Of a stretch of DNA of 13,913 nt, positions 1 through 6,808 are shown piece after piece. A program made the translations under genes and the position numbers. Position 1 is the first letter of the stretch; each line of letters starts with the position of its first letter. Origin of the DNA: Candidatus Atribacteria bacterium (GTDB taxonomy: Bacteria; Atribacterota; Atribacteria; Atribacterales; Atribacteraceae); assembly GCA_026390275.1 (NCBI GenBank), contig JAPLGF010000156.1, forward strand, positions 1-13,913. Direction: 5' to 3'. The notes under the pieces were generated by a model that was given only the letters and a program-made list of their open reading frames with translations, made no database searches and was not told the DNA's origin.

Positions 1-172
1 TCACCTTTCCCTTCCTCGCCTGGCACAGATGGGTAGTTTGGTTCCTGCTCAAATACTGGGAGTATCCAGTGAGCGGGGGAGTATTCAAAAAGGAAAGTTT
101 GCCGACATTGCCGTTTTCGATGAGCAGTTTACCTGCTATGCGACATTTGTGGGAGGAGTGCCGGTGTTTTAA
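1..172 (+). CDS. nagA: N-acetylglucosamine-6-phosphate deacetylase, C-terminal end (partial)
   Basis: Only the last 56 codons are present, read from base 2 to a TAA at 170-172; the gene begins outside the window. The translation contains a PARLAQ-like helix region, then RGSIQKGKFADIAVFDEQF and a final ATFVGGVPVF. This is the typical end of NagA-type amidohydrolases, where the C-terminal strand returns to the small beta-sandwich domain (compare the family pattern GSI.pGk.ADlvvld...v.aT.v.G..vy). NagA removes the acetyl group from GlcNAc-6-phosphate in the cytoplasm, feeding aminosugar breakdown and cell-wall recycling. The catalytic metal site is in the missing part. The gene converges on the kinase with only 2 bases between the stop codons and no obvious terminator. 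Another amidohydrolase of the same superfamily is possible. Confidence 0.75.
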   Translation, partial: HLSLPRLAQMGSLVPAQILGVSSERGSIQKGKFADIAVFDEQFTCYATFVGGVPVF

Positions 173-174
173 TT

Positions 175-1686
175 TCATATCTCATGCTCACTCCTGGGGA
201 TGAGCCCCCTCTTTTGGCATTCTTCCACAAAGAGATGATACTTTTCATCATAGAGGGCGATGAGTTTGTTTTCTGGTTCGATAACGTCTGATATGGTGAC
301 CATTTCAGCTCCTGCTCGGGAAAGACTTCCCAGTAAAGGGGTAGCAGCAATGATACAGGCTCCCATTGCTGATTCTGTCGTAGCAGGAAGATGAACTGGC
401 TTTCCCAGTATATTGGTTCGAATCTGACGCCAAATACCACTCCTGGCTCCACTTCCGGAGGAAAATACTCGCCGGATGGGAGTGGATCCCAATTTTTCTA
501 AAAGAGAGTAACTATAACGTTCGATATACCCCACACCTTCTAAACAGGCCGCATACAGTTCTGTCCGGTTCCTTTCCTTCCCAATTTGAAAGAACTCCGC
601 CACGGAAGAAGCAAAAGGAAGCCGTTCTCCCGTTCGGGTGAGCGGATAGACCAGGAGTGAAGTCGGGAGATTGATCTTCATCACTTCTTGATCCCAGGTT
701 TCATAGTGACCATCTGGAAAAAACTTTTTCAGGCATTCTCCTCCCGTGTTACTTGCCCCTCCTGGGAGCCAGTAACCTTCGGGATGACGATGGCAGTAGA
801 TCCGTCCTTGAGGATCCTTCACCAGTTTTTCGGAAATGCTTCGAACGACCAGTGTGGTTCCCAGGGTACAGGAAACATCCCCCGGAATACGGGCCCCGGA
901 AGCGAAGAAAGCCGCAGTGCCATCGGTCGCACCAGCCACGATGGGAAGCGAAGGGAAAAAACCAAATTCACCGGCAATACTCGGGAGAACCATTCCGACG
1001 ACCTCCCCCGTTTTGTAGACCGAGGGAAGTTTTCTGGTATCGAGATCAAGGGCGGTTTCAATGAAATCCGGCCACTTCATCTCCAAAAGATCAAACCCCA
1101 TTTTTAACGAATTTGAAATGTCGGATTGGGCTACTTTTCCGGTGAATTGCCCCATTAAAAAATCACAGGCATGGACAAAAAAGCGGGTTTTTTGATAGAG
1201 CTCCGGATCATGTCGTTTGATCCATAACACCTTACAGAGGGCAAATGAGGGATCAAACTGGTATCCCATTTTGTTATAAAAGTCCTGGGCACTGGCATTG
1301 ATGATTGCCGCCTCCTCCTTAGCCCGGGAATCGTTGTACATCAGAGCAGGAGAAATGACCTGACCATTCTCCCCGATGGAGAGAATGGTACCAGAGGTAG
1401 AATCACAGGCCAGAGCGCAGATGTCTTCTGGTGAATACCCATTTTTAATAAATAATCCAACGGTATTTCGAAGGCAACTCTTGGTTTTGATCCACCACTC
1501 TTCCGGGTCCTGTTCAAAGCGATCTCCCTCTTTTTTGGAAGAGGTGATATCATTGCGTGCCTCAACATATATCTTGCCTTTCAGATCACAAATTAGGCAA
1601 CGAACTCCCTGGGTTCCCAGATCAATACCGACAACGAAAGTCAATTTTTTATCCAACTGTTGTCCCACCTTTGATGAAACCATCAT
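175..1686 (-). CDS. FGGY-family carbohydrate kinase, probable D-ribulokinase
   Basis: With the start at 1686 this is a 503-residue protein, the usual FGGY length. It phosphorylates a sugar with ATP in the cytoplasm. Visible motifs are the N-terminal phosphate-binding turn GIDLGTQGVR (about residues 20-29), DSTSGT near 95-100, PALMYNDSRA, GATDGT with the likely catalytic Asp near 255, LGTT, and a glycine-rich GGASNTGGE. The DSTSGT...PALMYND combination resembles the SePSK/AtXK-1 group, whose members phosphorylate D-ribulose, rather than classical XylB; this assignment is from memory of the family. The open frame extends to a GTG at 1758, but ATG 1686 has an AGGA Shine-Dalgarno 6 bases upstream, starts close to the first strand of the fold, and leaves a hairpin in the leader. 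A second ATG follows at 1683. The product ribulose 5-phosphate is also made by Gnd, encoded at the other end of the window. Confidence 0.85.
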   Translation of the reverse strand: MMVSSKVGQQLDKKLTFVVGIDLGTQGVRCLICDLKGKIYVEARNDITSSKKEGDRFEQDPEEWWIKTKSCLRNTVGLFIKNGYSPEDICALACDSTSGTILSIGENGQVISPALMYNDSRAKEEAAIINASAQDFYNKMGYQFDPSFALCKVLWIKRHDPELYQKTRFFVHACDFLMGQFTGKVAQSDISNSLKMGFDLLEMKWPDFIETALDLDTRKLPSVYKTGEVVGMVLPSIAGEFGFFPSLPIVAGATDGTAAFFASGARIPGDVSCTLGTTLVVRSISEKLVKDPQGRIYCHRHPEGYWLPGGASNTGGECLKKFFPDGHYETWDQEVMKINLPTSLLVYPLTRTGERLPFASSVAEFFQIGKERNRTELYAACLEGVGYIERYSYSLLEKLGSTPIRRVFSSGSGARSGIWRQIRTNILGKPVHLPATTESAMGACIIAATPLLGSLSRAGAEMVTISDVIEPENKLIALYDEKYHLFVEECQKRGLIPRSEHEI

Positions 1687-1714
1687 GTCAGTTCCTGGCG
1701 CCGGCAGAGTAATG

Positions 1715-1741
1715 AAAAATCCCCTTTTTTTTCTGAAGGGG
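1715..1741 (-). terminator. Terminator-like hairpin in the kinase leader (possible attenuator)
   Basis: On the minus strand, CCCCTT pairs with AAGGGG across a 9-base A-rich loop (1721-1741) and is followed at once by ATTTTT (1715-1720). It lies 29 bases upstream of the chosen kinase start, so a transcript of the kinase must pass through it. The stem is short, with six pairs, so termination would be weak or conditional. It could instead be chance, because the region is rich in A and T. Confidence 0.35.
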
Positions 1742-1760
1742 AATGGTGGTCTTTTCACTG

Positions 1761-1801
1761 CTATTTTTCTTTACACTATTTTAATCTTACGCCGCAGGCT
1801 G
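1761..1801 (-). repeat. Dispersed repeat B, copy 1
   Basis: On the minus strand these 41 bases begin CAGCCTGCGGCGTAAG and end in GTGTAAAGAAAAATAG. They match 7879-7916 on the plus strand in about 35 positions, with a short gap. This copy sits in the leader of the kinase gene, while the other sits upstream of trmI. The repeat may be a mobile fragment or a shared regulatory block. Confidence 0.6.
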
Positions 1802-1897
1802 TTTTTTCAGTTTAGAATGTACTTTTATGATAATCCTTTTTTCTTCTCTTTCAAAGTATGGTATCAGGACGAGATCCATTCTATTCCCATTGTTCTG

Positions 1898-1926
1898 TTG
1901 ACCTTCCACACCATACTGGATATAAT
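1898..1926 (+). promoter_or_regulatory. Sigma70-type promoter for the rpmH operon
   Basis: A -35 box TTGACC (1898-1903) and a perfect -10 box TATAAT (1921-1926) are separated by exactly 17 bases. Transcription should start near 1933, giving a leader of about 50 bases before rpmH. This is the strongest promoter match in the window, as expected for a ribosomal-protein operon. Confidence 0.85.
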
Positions 1927-1981
1927 GTTATTCGCGAACTCATCTTCACTTTTTATGTCGTAAGGAAAGGAGATCATTTCT

Positions 1982-2116
1982 ATGAAAATGACCTACCAAC
2001 CGCATAAATTGAGCAGAAAAAGAACACATGGTTTTCGTGAAAGAATGAGCACAAAAGGAGGGCGAGAAGTACTCAGCCGGAGACGTGCCAAAGGGCGGAA
2101 ACGGCTCTGTGTATAA
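1982..2116 (+). CDS. rpmH: 50S ribosomal protein L34
   Basis: This 44-residue, very basic protein begins MKMTYQPHKLSRKRTHGF and ends RRRAKGRKRLCV, the full length and signature of bL34 (QP.k..R.r.HGF..Rm.t..Gr.vL..RR.kGR..L). It binds 23S rRNA in the large ribosomal subunit. An AAGGAGAT Shine-Dalgarno lies 7 bases before the ATG. It is first in the operon and is followed after 11 bases by rnpA, the near-universal order. In many bacteria dnaA is divergent from rpmH, but here the kinase gene is in that place. The final CV in place of a basic or serine-rich end is slightly unusual. Confidence 0.97.
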   Translation: MKMTYQPHKLSRKRTHGFRERMSTKGGREVLSRRRAKGRKRLCV

Positions 2117-2127
2117 TCGATCATCAA

Positions 2128-2478
2128 ATGAAAAGTCTTTCACATCAAAAGGATTTTATGCGGGTTTTCGAGGACGGTAAAAAAATTGATAAGGGTCCGA
2201 TTCGTTTGTGGTTTCTGCAAAAGAATGAAGGACAATTAAGGATGTGTTTTATTAGTCGGAGTAAAAAAGCTGTTCGGCGGAACCGGATCAGAAGGAAACT
2301 CAAGGAGGGTTTCAGGGTATTCTCTGCTGAATCAATTCAAGAGAAACCTTTCGATTTGATTTTTATGAGCGACGAAAGGCTCATAAGGACTCGTTTTGGC
2401 GATATCGTACAATGGATGGGAGAACTCCTCGGAAGAATTGGTATTTTCAATGAGGTTAATGAGTCCGGTGAAGTTTGA
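2128..2478 (+). CDS. rnpA: Ribonuclease P protein component
   Basis: This 116-residue protein assists the RNase P RNA in removing the 5' leader of pre-tRNAs. The signature RNR box is clear as AVRRNRIRRKLKEGF (about residues 48-62), preceded by the first strand KSLSHQKDFMRVFEDGKK and an RMCFISRSKK strand, which is the standard order for RnpA. Length and basic character fit. The start lies 11 bases after the rpmH stop with no strong Shine-Dalgarno, so translation is probably coupled to rpmH. The last nine codons overlap the start of yidD. Confidence 0.95.
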   Translation: MKSLSHQKDFMRVFEDGKKIDKGPIRLWFLQKNEGQLRMCFISRSKKAVRRNRIRRKLKEGFRVFSAESIQEKPFDLIFMSDERLIRTRFGDIVQWMGELLGRIGIFNEVNESGEV

Positions 2479-2695
2479 AGAACTTTTGCTCAAAGGTATT
2501 GATACGGTCATCGATCTGTATCAACGGTATGTTTCTCCTGCGTTACCTGCAAATTGTCGTTTTGAACCGACCTGTTCCCAATATGCGCGTGATGCGTTCA
2601 GAAAGTATGGTCTTTTCCGGGGTGGCTGTTTAGCTCTGTGGAGAATTATGCGCTGTCATCCTTATTCGCGCGGTGGATATGACCCAGTTCGATAG
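2450..2695 (+). CDS. yidD: Membrane protein insertion efficiency factor YidD
   Basis: This is a small basic protein of 81 residues (78 if the second ATG at 2459 is used). It carries the family core YQRYVSPALPANCRFEPTCSQYARDAF..YG and RC.PYSRGGYDPV, including the three conserved cysteines. YidD is a peripheral inner-membrane protein thought to help YidC insert proteins, and it lies directly before yidC here, as usual. The open frame extends back to 2396, but family members begin shortly before the amphipathic helix, so a start at 2450 or 2459 is preferred. A GAGG just before 2459 is close to the ATG, and the choice is not settled. It overlaps rnpA by 29 bases, which suggests coupling. Confidence 0.92.
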   Translation: MRLMSPVKFEELLLKGIDTVIDLYQRYVSPALPANCRFEPTCSQYARDAFRKYGLFRGGCLALWRIMRCHPYSRGGYDPVR

Positions 2696-2713
2696 AAATA
2701 GGTGATAAATCAA

Positions 2714-3484
2714 ATGTGGACTCAGCTATGGGATAGTTTAGCAAGATTTATGGAGTATATTCTTCGTTTTTTCTACAATCTTACGGGAAACTACGGTATT
2801 GCCATCATCCTTTTAACCATTGTAGTCCGGCTTGCCCTGTATCCGGTCATTCATAAGCAGAATCTTTCTACCAGAGCGATGCAGAAGATTCAACCGGAGG
2901 TGAAGAAACTTCAGGAAAAATATAAAGGTGATTCGCAGAAGCTCAATCAAGAGACCATGAAACTCTACAAAGAAAAAGGGGTCAGTCCGCTGGGTGGATG
3001 TCTTCCGCTTCTCATACAACTTCCCTTTCTCTTTGTCCTTTACCGGGTACTTGTCAATTATGATTACGGTCAGGCCGGCTTTCTTTGGCTTCCCAGCCTT
3101 TCCCAAAAAGACCCGTATTTCATATTAGCCGTGTTAATGGGTTTAACCACCTTTCTTCAGCAAAAGATGTCCATGCCCACTTCCGGTGGTGAAGGGAACC
3201 AACAGAATCTTATTATGATGGTTGTTATGCCTATTTTTCTGGTGTTTATCAGTTGGAATCTCCCATCGGGAGTCCTTCTCTACTGGTTTGTGTCCAACCT
3301 TTTCTATATTTTTCAACAATATATGGTTAATATTCAAGTGAAGAAAGAAAAAGTTGTTGTGTTAAGTTCTGCAACCGCAACGACTCTCGAGACTAAAGTG
3401 GTGGTTGAGGATAAGCATCCTTCTCCGGTTTCTCCTCCAGTTCCTTACAAAAAAGGGGGAAAGAAACATGCGAAGAAGCGTTGA
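2714..3484 (+). CDS. yidC: Membrane protein insertase YidC/Oxa1 family, short form
   Basis: This 256-residue integral membrane protein inserts and folds membrane proteins, alone or with SecYEG. The first hydrophobic segment holds GIAIILLTIVVRLALYP with the conserved Arg of the hydrophilic groove. It is followed by a cytoplasmic helical hairpin rich in K and E (QKIQPEVKKLQEKYKGD), then PLGGCLPLLIQLPFLFVLYRVL and further membrane segments near residues 130-150 and 165-200. The large periplasmic domain of proteobacterial YidC is absent, and I see no lipoprotein signal peptide. The tail is very basic (KKGGKKHAKKR), as in forms that contact ribosomes. ATG 2714 is preferred to the GTG at 2702 because AGGTGAT lies 7 bases upstream of it. 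The 3' end overlaps jag by 17 bases. Confidence 0.95.
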   Translation: MWTQLWDSLARFMEYILRFFYNLTGNYGIAIILLTIVVRLALYPVIHKQNLSTRAMQKIQPEVKKLQEKYKGDSQKLNQETMKLYKEKGVSPLGGCLPLLIQLPFLFVLYRVLVNYDYGQAGFLWLPSLSQKDPYFILAVLMGLTTFLQQKMSMPTSGGEGNQQNLIMMVVMPIFLVFISWNLPSGVLLYWFVSNLFYIFQQYMVNIQVKKEKVVVLSSATATTLETKVVVEDKHPSPVSPPVPYKKGGKKHAKKR

Positions 3485-4274
3485 AGTTTCTGGTAAAAAT
3501 CTTGATGAAGTTCTGGAGAGAGCATCCCGTTATTTTGATGTCGAGAAAAATAGTTTAGCATATGAAATCATTTCCGAAAATCGTGGTTTTCTTGGGATTC
3601 TGGTTCCCAAGACAGTGAGAGTTCGGGTATGGATTGGTGATGATGAGGAAAAGCAGACTCCGGTTCCTTCTTTGGAAGAAAAACCTCCCGAGCCGAAAGT
3701 ACCGGAGCCTTCTGTGGAAGAGGAAGGAGAAGGTATTGTAGAGAAAGATGAGTCAGTTTCAGTTCAGGAACTTGTCAAGGCCCGGGAAGAGATTCGAGAA
3801 TTTTTCGAGCAGCTCATCTCCAAGATGAAAATCGAAATCGAGTATCACGTCCGGGAAGATGGAAAAAAAGTGTATCTGGATATCGACGGACAAGATGCTG
3901 GTCTACTGATTGGCAAACACGGTGAGACCCTGGAAGCACTGGAATCGTATTTAAAAATCTACCTCATTAAGAATGGTTTTGCCCGGGTGGGACTTGAACT
4001 TGATATATCTGGATATAAAAAACGACGTGAAGAAACCCTGAATAAGCTGGCTCAAAAAATGGCAGGAAAGGTTCTTGAGGATCACCGTAAGTTTAAATTT
4101 GAACCTATGAATGCCCGGGAAAGAAGAATTATCCACACCACTCTCAAGGATCACCCCAATGTGATCACCTATAGTATTGGGGAAGAACCCGATCGGCGGG
4201 TTGTTATTGATCTGAAGAATGGGAAAAAGAAGGAATCCAGCCATAGAAGAGTTCGACCCCCGAGGAAAAAATAA
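3468..4274 (+). CDS. jag: RNA-binding protein Jag/KhpB (SpoIIIJ-associated)
   Basis: This 268-residue cytoplasmic protein has three parts. An N-terminal Jag_N domain spans residues 1-57 (RRSVEVSGKNLDEVLERAS...GFLGILVPKTVRVRV). An acidic, proline-rich linker spans about 58-100. The C-terminal half has a KH domain with the RNA-contacting loop GKHG at 149-152 and an R3H domain with RRIIH at 219-223, followed by a basic tail. KhpB binds RNA, often with KhpA, and affects cell division and envelope genes in Firmicutes. It nearly always follows yidC. The start at 3468 is chosen for the GGGGGA Shine-Dalgarno 7 bases upstream and the standard domain start; the open frame extends back to 3405 inside yidC. 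The 3' end overlaps the mnmE remnant. Confidence 0.95.
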   Translation: MRRSVEVSGKNLDEVLERASRYFDVEKNSLAYEIISENRGFLGILVPKTVRVRVWIGDDEEKQTPVPSLEEKPPEPKVPEPSVEEEGEGIVEKDESVSVQELVKAREEIREFFEQLISKMKIEIEYHVREDGKKVYLDIDGQDAGLLIGKHGETLEALESYLKIYLIKNGFARVGLELDISGYKKRREETLNKLAQKMAGKVLEDHRKFKFEPMNARERRIIHTTLKDHPNVITYSIGEEPDRRVVIDLKNGKKKESSHRRVRPPRKK

Positions 4275-5426
4275 GACGTTTTTTGAAGACACTATTGTCG
4301 CTGTTGCTACACCACCTGGAGTTGGCGCAATAGGAATCGTCAAGATGAGCGGGTTCAATGCAATCCAGATTGCTTCCCGGATCTGCAAAACCCGCTCAAA
4401 AAGAGAGATTCCCCTCCTTTCCAATTTTCACCTCACTCTTTGCGATGTCTACGATCCTACCACCTTATGCCCGATTGATGAAGCCCTGGTGGTCATCATG
4501 AGAGGTCCGGGAAGTTACACCTGTGAAGACGTGGTGGAAATCCAGGTACATGGGGGTCCGCTCCTTCTACAGCATATTCTTCGTTTTTGTATCGATTTGG
4601 GAGCCCGTTATGCCGAACCGGGGGAGTTTACTAAACGGGCGTTTCTCAATGGACGGATCGATCTTTCACAGGCAGCCAGAAATGTCATCAGTTCCAGCTC
4701 GTTCGGGATGGAATCTTGGTGGTGATCTGTGGAAAACCAAATGTAGGGAAGTCAAGTATTTTGAATTCCATCGTCGGTAGAGAAAGGGCCATTGTAACTC
4801 CCATACCCGGGACAACCCGTGATGTCATTGAGGAACATCTCATCATTGATGGTTATCCTTTACGTTTCGTTGATACTGCCGGGATACGAGAGAGCGATGA
4901 TGTGATTGAAAGCCTGGGGATTCACAAGGCCAGAGAGTATTTAGAAATGGCGAATATTATTGTCGTCATATTTGACAGGAGTCAAAACCTGCAAAAAGAA
5001 GATTTTGACCTCATGGAAATCGTAAAAAACAAAACACACATTGTGGTTCTCAATAAAAGTGACCTTCCGGCCGTCCTCTCCTCCTCCCATATTTCCGAGT
5101 TATACTCTCAAGAGGATATCATCGAAATTTCCGCTCTTTCTGGAAGTGGAGTCAGTGAACTTCTCAAAAAAATTGTAGACCTAATCCGTCATAACATCCA
5201 TTCCGAGGAAAGCATGCTGGCCATCAATACGCGTCAGTGTGAAGAACTTGTTCGTTCCATTTCCTCATTACATAATGCTCTTCATTCCCTCCAGGAAGGA
5301 CTTACTCCTGATGTGGTCATTTTTGATATCGATGATGCCCTTCGTTCGTTACAAAGAATGAATGGAGAAAATATCGATAAAAAATTATTGGATACGATCT
5401 TCGGTTCATTTTGTGTTGGGAAATGA
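4219..5426 (+). pseudogene. mnmE: tRNA modification GTPase MnmE, internally deleted and frameshifted
   Basis: The first segment (4219 to about 4680) encodes the N-terminal domain: DTIVAVATPPGVGAIGIVK, RGPGSYTCEDVVEIQVHGG and GEFTKRAFLNGRIDLSQA. In a different frame, from about 4698, the G domain resumes at LVRDGILVVICGKPNVGKSS. It continues through the P-loop, TTRD, DTAG and NKSD motifs to a normal C-terminus ending FCVGK. Between DLSQA and LVRDG a normal MnmE has roughly 85-95 residues of the helical domain, and these are missing. The two frames differ, so no full-length protein can be made. The remaining parts have no other stops, so the lesion is recent or is an assembly error. MnmE with MnmG modifies the wobble uridine of certain tRNAs. 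The usual next gene, mnmG, is not in the window. No good start codon lies near DTIVA; ATG 4219 overlaps jag by 56 bases. Confidence 0.88.
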
Positions 5427-5457
5427 TCTTATTGGTCAATGTTTTCTTTACCTGGAA

Positions 5458-5479
5458 GATTGTTCCACGTGGAACAATC
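5458..5479. promoter_or_regulatory. parS centromere site 1
   Basis: The core TGTTCCACGTGGAACA (5461-5476) fits the bacterial parS consensus TGTTNCACGTGNAACA exactly. The perfect palindrome extends to 22 bases. It lies 31 bases after the mnmE stop, about 2 kb from the putative origin, and the window encodes its reader, ParB. Confidence 0.93.
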
Positions 5480-5682
5480 CAGTGAACAGACCACCATGCC
5501 AGTTTATGGAACTACCAGGGGATGAAAGCCTTTCCTTGCCCTACTCTCTCTTTTTCCCCTCGGCCCAGGTTTGGGAAGAGCACCCAGGAGGGGATGAAGA
5601 GATAAAGGCACACCCCCCTTGCTACATAAGCATTTATAACCGATTCATGAGCCTTTTTAAAACCAGATTCCTCCTTTTTCTT

Positions 5683-6126
5683 TTAGGATGCTGTCCAGAA
5701 GGTTTCCATCTGCCAGCGATCCTGATAGATACGGGCAATGGTGGTAGCTCCAAACTCAAGGTGGTTGGTAAGAAGAACCATCACCCGGTAGCTGGCATTA
5801 TCTTTCTGTCTGGTGACGAAATAGACTCCAGTATCGGTCCACCGGGCAAAGAGGGAATAATCGGTATAGCCTCGATCAACGGCTATAATCGAACCTTTGG
5901 GAAAGGAAAGATCATGAGCGATGTTCACTTCGGGAACTGCTCCTTCGGTAATGAGGGCAAAGACCGGGAGATAGCCTTCGTGATCTAAAAGCAAATGAAG
6001 TTTCACTGCTCCTTTGGTCTGACGGAATCGAGCCCAGTCAAAAAGGGTACTCGAGAGCTCAAGGATTGAAGCATCAAGGCTCAAGAGCTTGTTTTTGAAT
6101 CGGAATTTTTTCTTCCCTCTGGCCAA
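5683..6126 (-). pseudogene. IS4-type transposase remnant, truncated at both ends and internally deleted
   Basis: The 147-residue open frame resembles IS4-family DDE transposases. LLSLDAS holds the first catalytic Asp, WARFRQTKGAVKLHLLLDHEGYLPVF follows, AVDRGYTDYSLFARWTDTGVYFVTR holds the second Asp, and YQDRWQMETFW holds the Glu. It starts abruptly at a TTG, and an in-frame stop lies about 10 codons upstream. The N-terminal DNA-binding part is missing, and the protein ends at ETFWTAS with the C-terminal helices absent. Between NASYRV and MVLLTNHLEF a full-length relative has roughly 50 more residues, so there is also an in-frame internal deletion. I see no clear terminal inverted repeats or target duplication. 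It lies between mnmE and rsmG, where mnmG would be expected. Confidence 0.82.
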
Positions 6127-6190
6127 AAGGGGAGATTCTTTCGGAATTGTTTTTTATTATTTTGCATGGTCCTTTTCCATATGGTTGTTT

Positions 6191-6245
6191 CCAATTCCCC
6201 ACTTCCCCATCTTTTATGATTCACGACTCACGGTCTTTTCCGGGG
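6191..6245 (-). repeat. Dispersed repeat A, fragment 1
   Basis: Read on the minus strand this carries GACCGTGAGTCGTGAATCAT followed by AAAAGATGGGGAAGTGG and GGGAATTGG. The same words recur at 6634-6799, 8847-8915 and 12211-12378. It is not coding. The wider stretch 6127-6360 holds no gene that I can support. Confidence 0.65.
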
Positions 6246-6343
6246 AGACCACCTTTCGGGTGTTTTTGTTAGCTTACACTTAACAATTTACCCGATTGGT
6301 ACTCCCCTTTCCATGAGAAAAAGCTATTTTGGACAGATGTGAT

Positions 6344-6391
6344 CCTTCATAATTCATAATTCACTTCTCACTCCTCCCGGTCTTTCCCGGA
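6344..6391 (-). repeat. Dispersed repeat A, fragment 2
   Basis: On the minus strand this reads CCGGGAAAGACCGGGAGG, then AGTGAGAAGTGAATTATGAA in tandem-like steps. It closely matches 6650-6690, where GGGAGGAGTGAGAAGTGAAT occurs again in the same orientation. Confidence 0.6.
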
Positions 6392-6401
6392 TAGGCCCTC
6401 A

Positions 6402-6502
6402 TGCTGCTTCGCAGCACCCGGTAAATATGAAAACACCATCTTCTTATTCTGTCATTCTGAGGAGTCTGGTCGCATTTTACCAGACGACGTGAGAATCCCA
6501 TC
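6402..6502 (+). repeat. Hairpin-forming intergenic repeats
   Basis: Two stem-loops lie here. TGCTGC-TTC-GCAGCA is near 6402-6416. GTCTGGT (6464-6470) pairs with ACCAGAC (6479-6485) inside a block that begins GTCATTCTGAGGAG and ends GTGAGAATCCCATC (6451-6502). The GTCATTCTGAGGAG...GAATC frame resembles a type of dispersed intergenic palindrome seen in many bacterial genomes; this is recalled, not searched. The overlapping minus-strand open frame at 6361-6636 has no recognisable protein features. Confidence 0.5.
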
Positions 6503-6633
6503 TTTTTATTAAATGGTGAGTTGGGGAGTTGTTGAGGTGTGGAGTTGGAAGTACTTTTAATAATTTTTGAATTACATGTATATGGCAGGGAGTAAGTTGG
6601 TATAGTTTCAGTGATCAGAAATATTCCCCCACC

Positions 6634-6799
6634 CATTTTTTCATTCGTAATTCATCATTCGTAATTCACTTCTCACTCCTCCCGGACCTTCCCAATTCCA
6701 CAATTCCACATTTTTACCCAACTCAACAACTCAACAACTCAACAACTCAACATTTTCACACGACTCACGGTCTTTACCCGACTCCCGGTATTTTCAAAG
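6634..6799 (-). repeat. Dispersed repeat A, long copy with tandem 8-mers
   Basis: This copy follows the rsmG stop in the direction of rsmG transcription. It starts with GAAAATACCGGGAGTCGGG and contains four exact tandem copies of ACTCAACA (plus strand 6721-6752). It shares a perfect 41-base word (6691-6731) with the opposite-strand copy at 12255-12295. Further on it repeats words such as AATTCATCATTCGTAATTCA. No open frame of interest crosses it. Confidence 0.8.
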
Positions 6800-6808
6800 T
6801 AGAAACAT

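Noticed and set aside
415..424. GGTTCGAATC, a tRNA T-loop-like word
   Set aside because: It lies inside a conserved part of the kinase gene and no acceptor stem, anticodon arm or D-arm can be placed around it.
1376..1963. 195-codon plus-strand open frame opposite the kinase
   Set aside because: It is antisense to a well-supported kinase and then runs through the kinase leader and the rpmH promoter. Its translation has no recognisable domain.
6361..6636. 91-codon minus-strand open frame
   Set aside because: It is made of dispersed hairpin repeats and repeat A words. It has no protein-like features and no ribosome binding site.
6721..6752. Four tandem ACTCAACA units as a CRISPR-like array
   Set aside because: The units are directly adjacent with no spacers and no cas genes are nearby. 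This is a simple tandem repeat.
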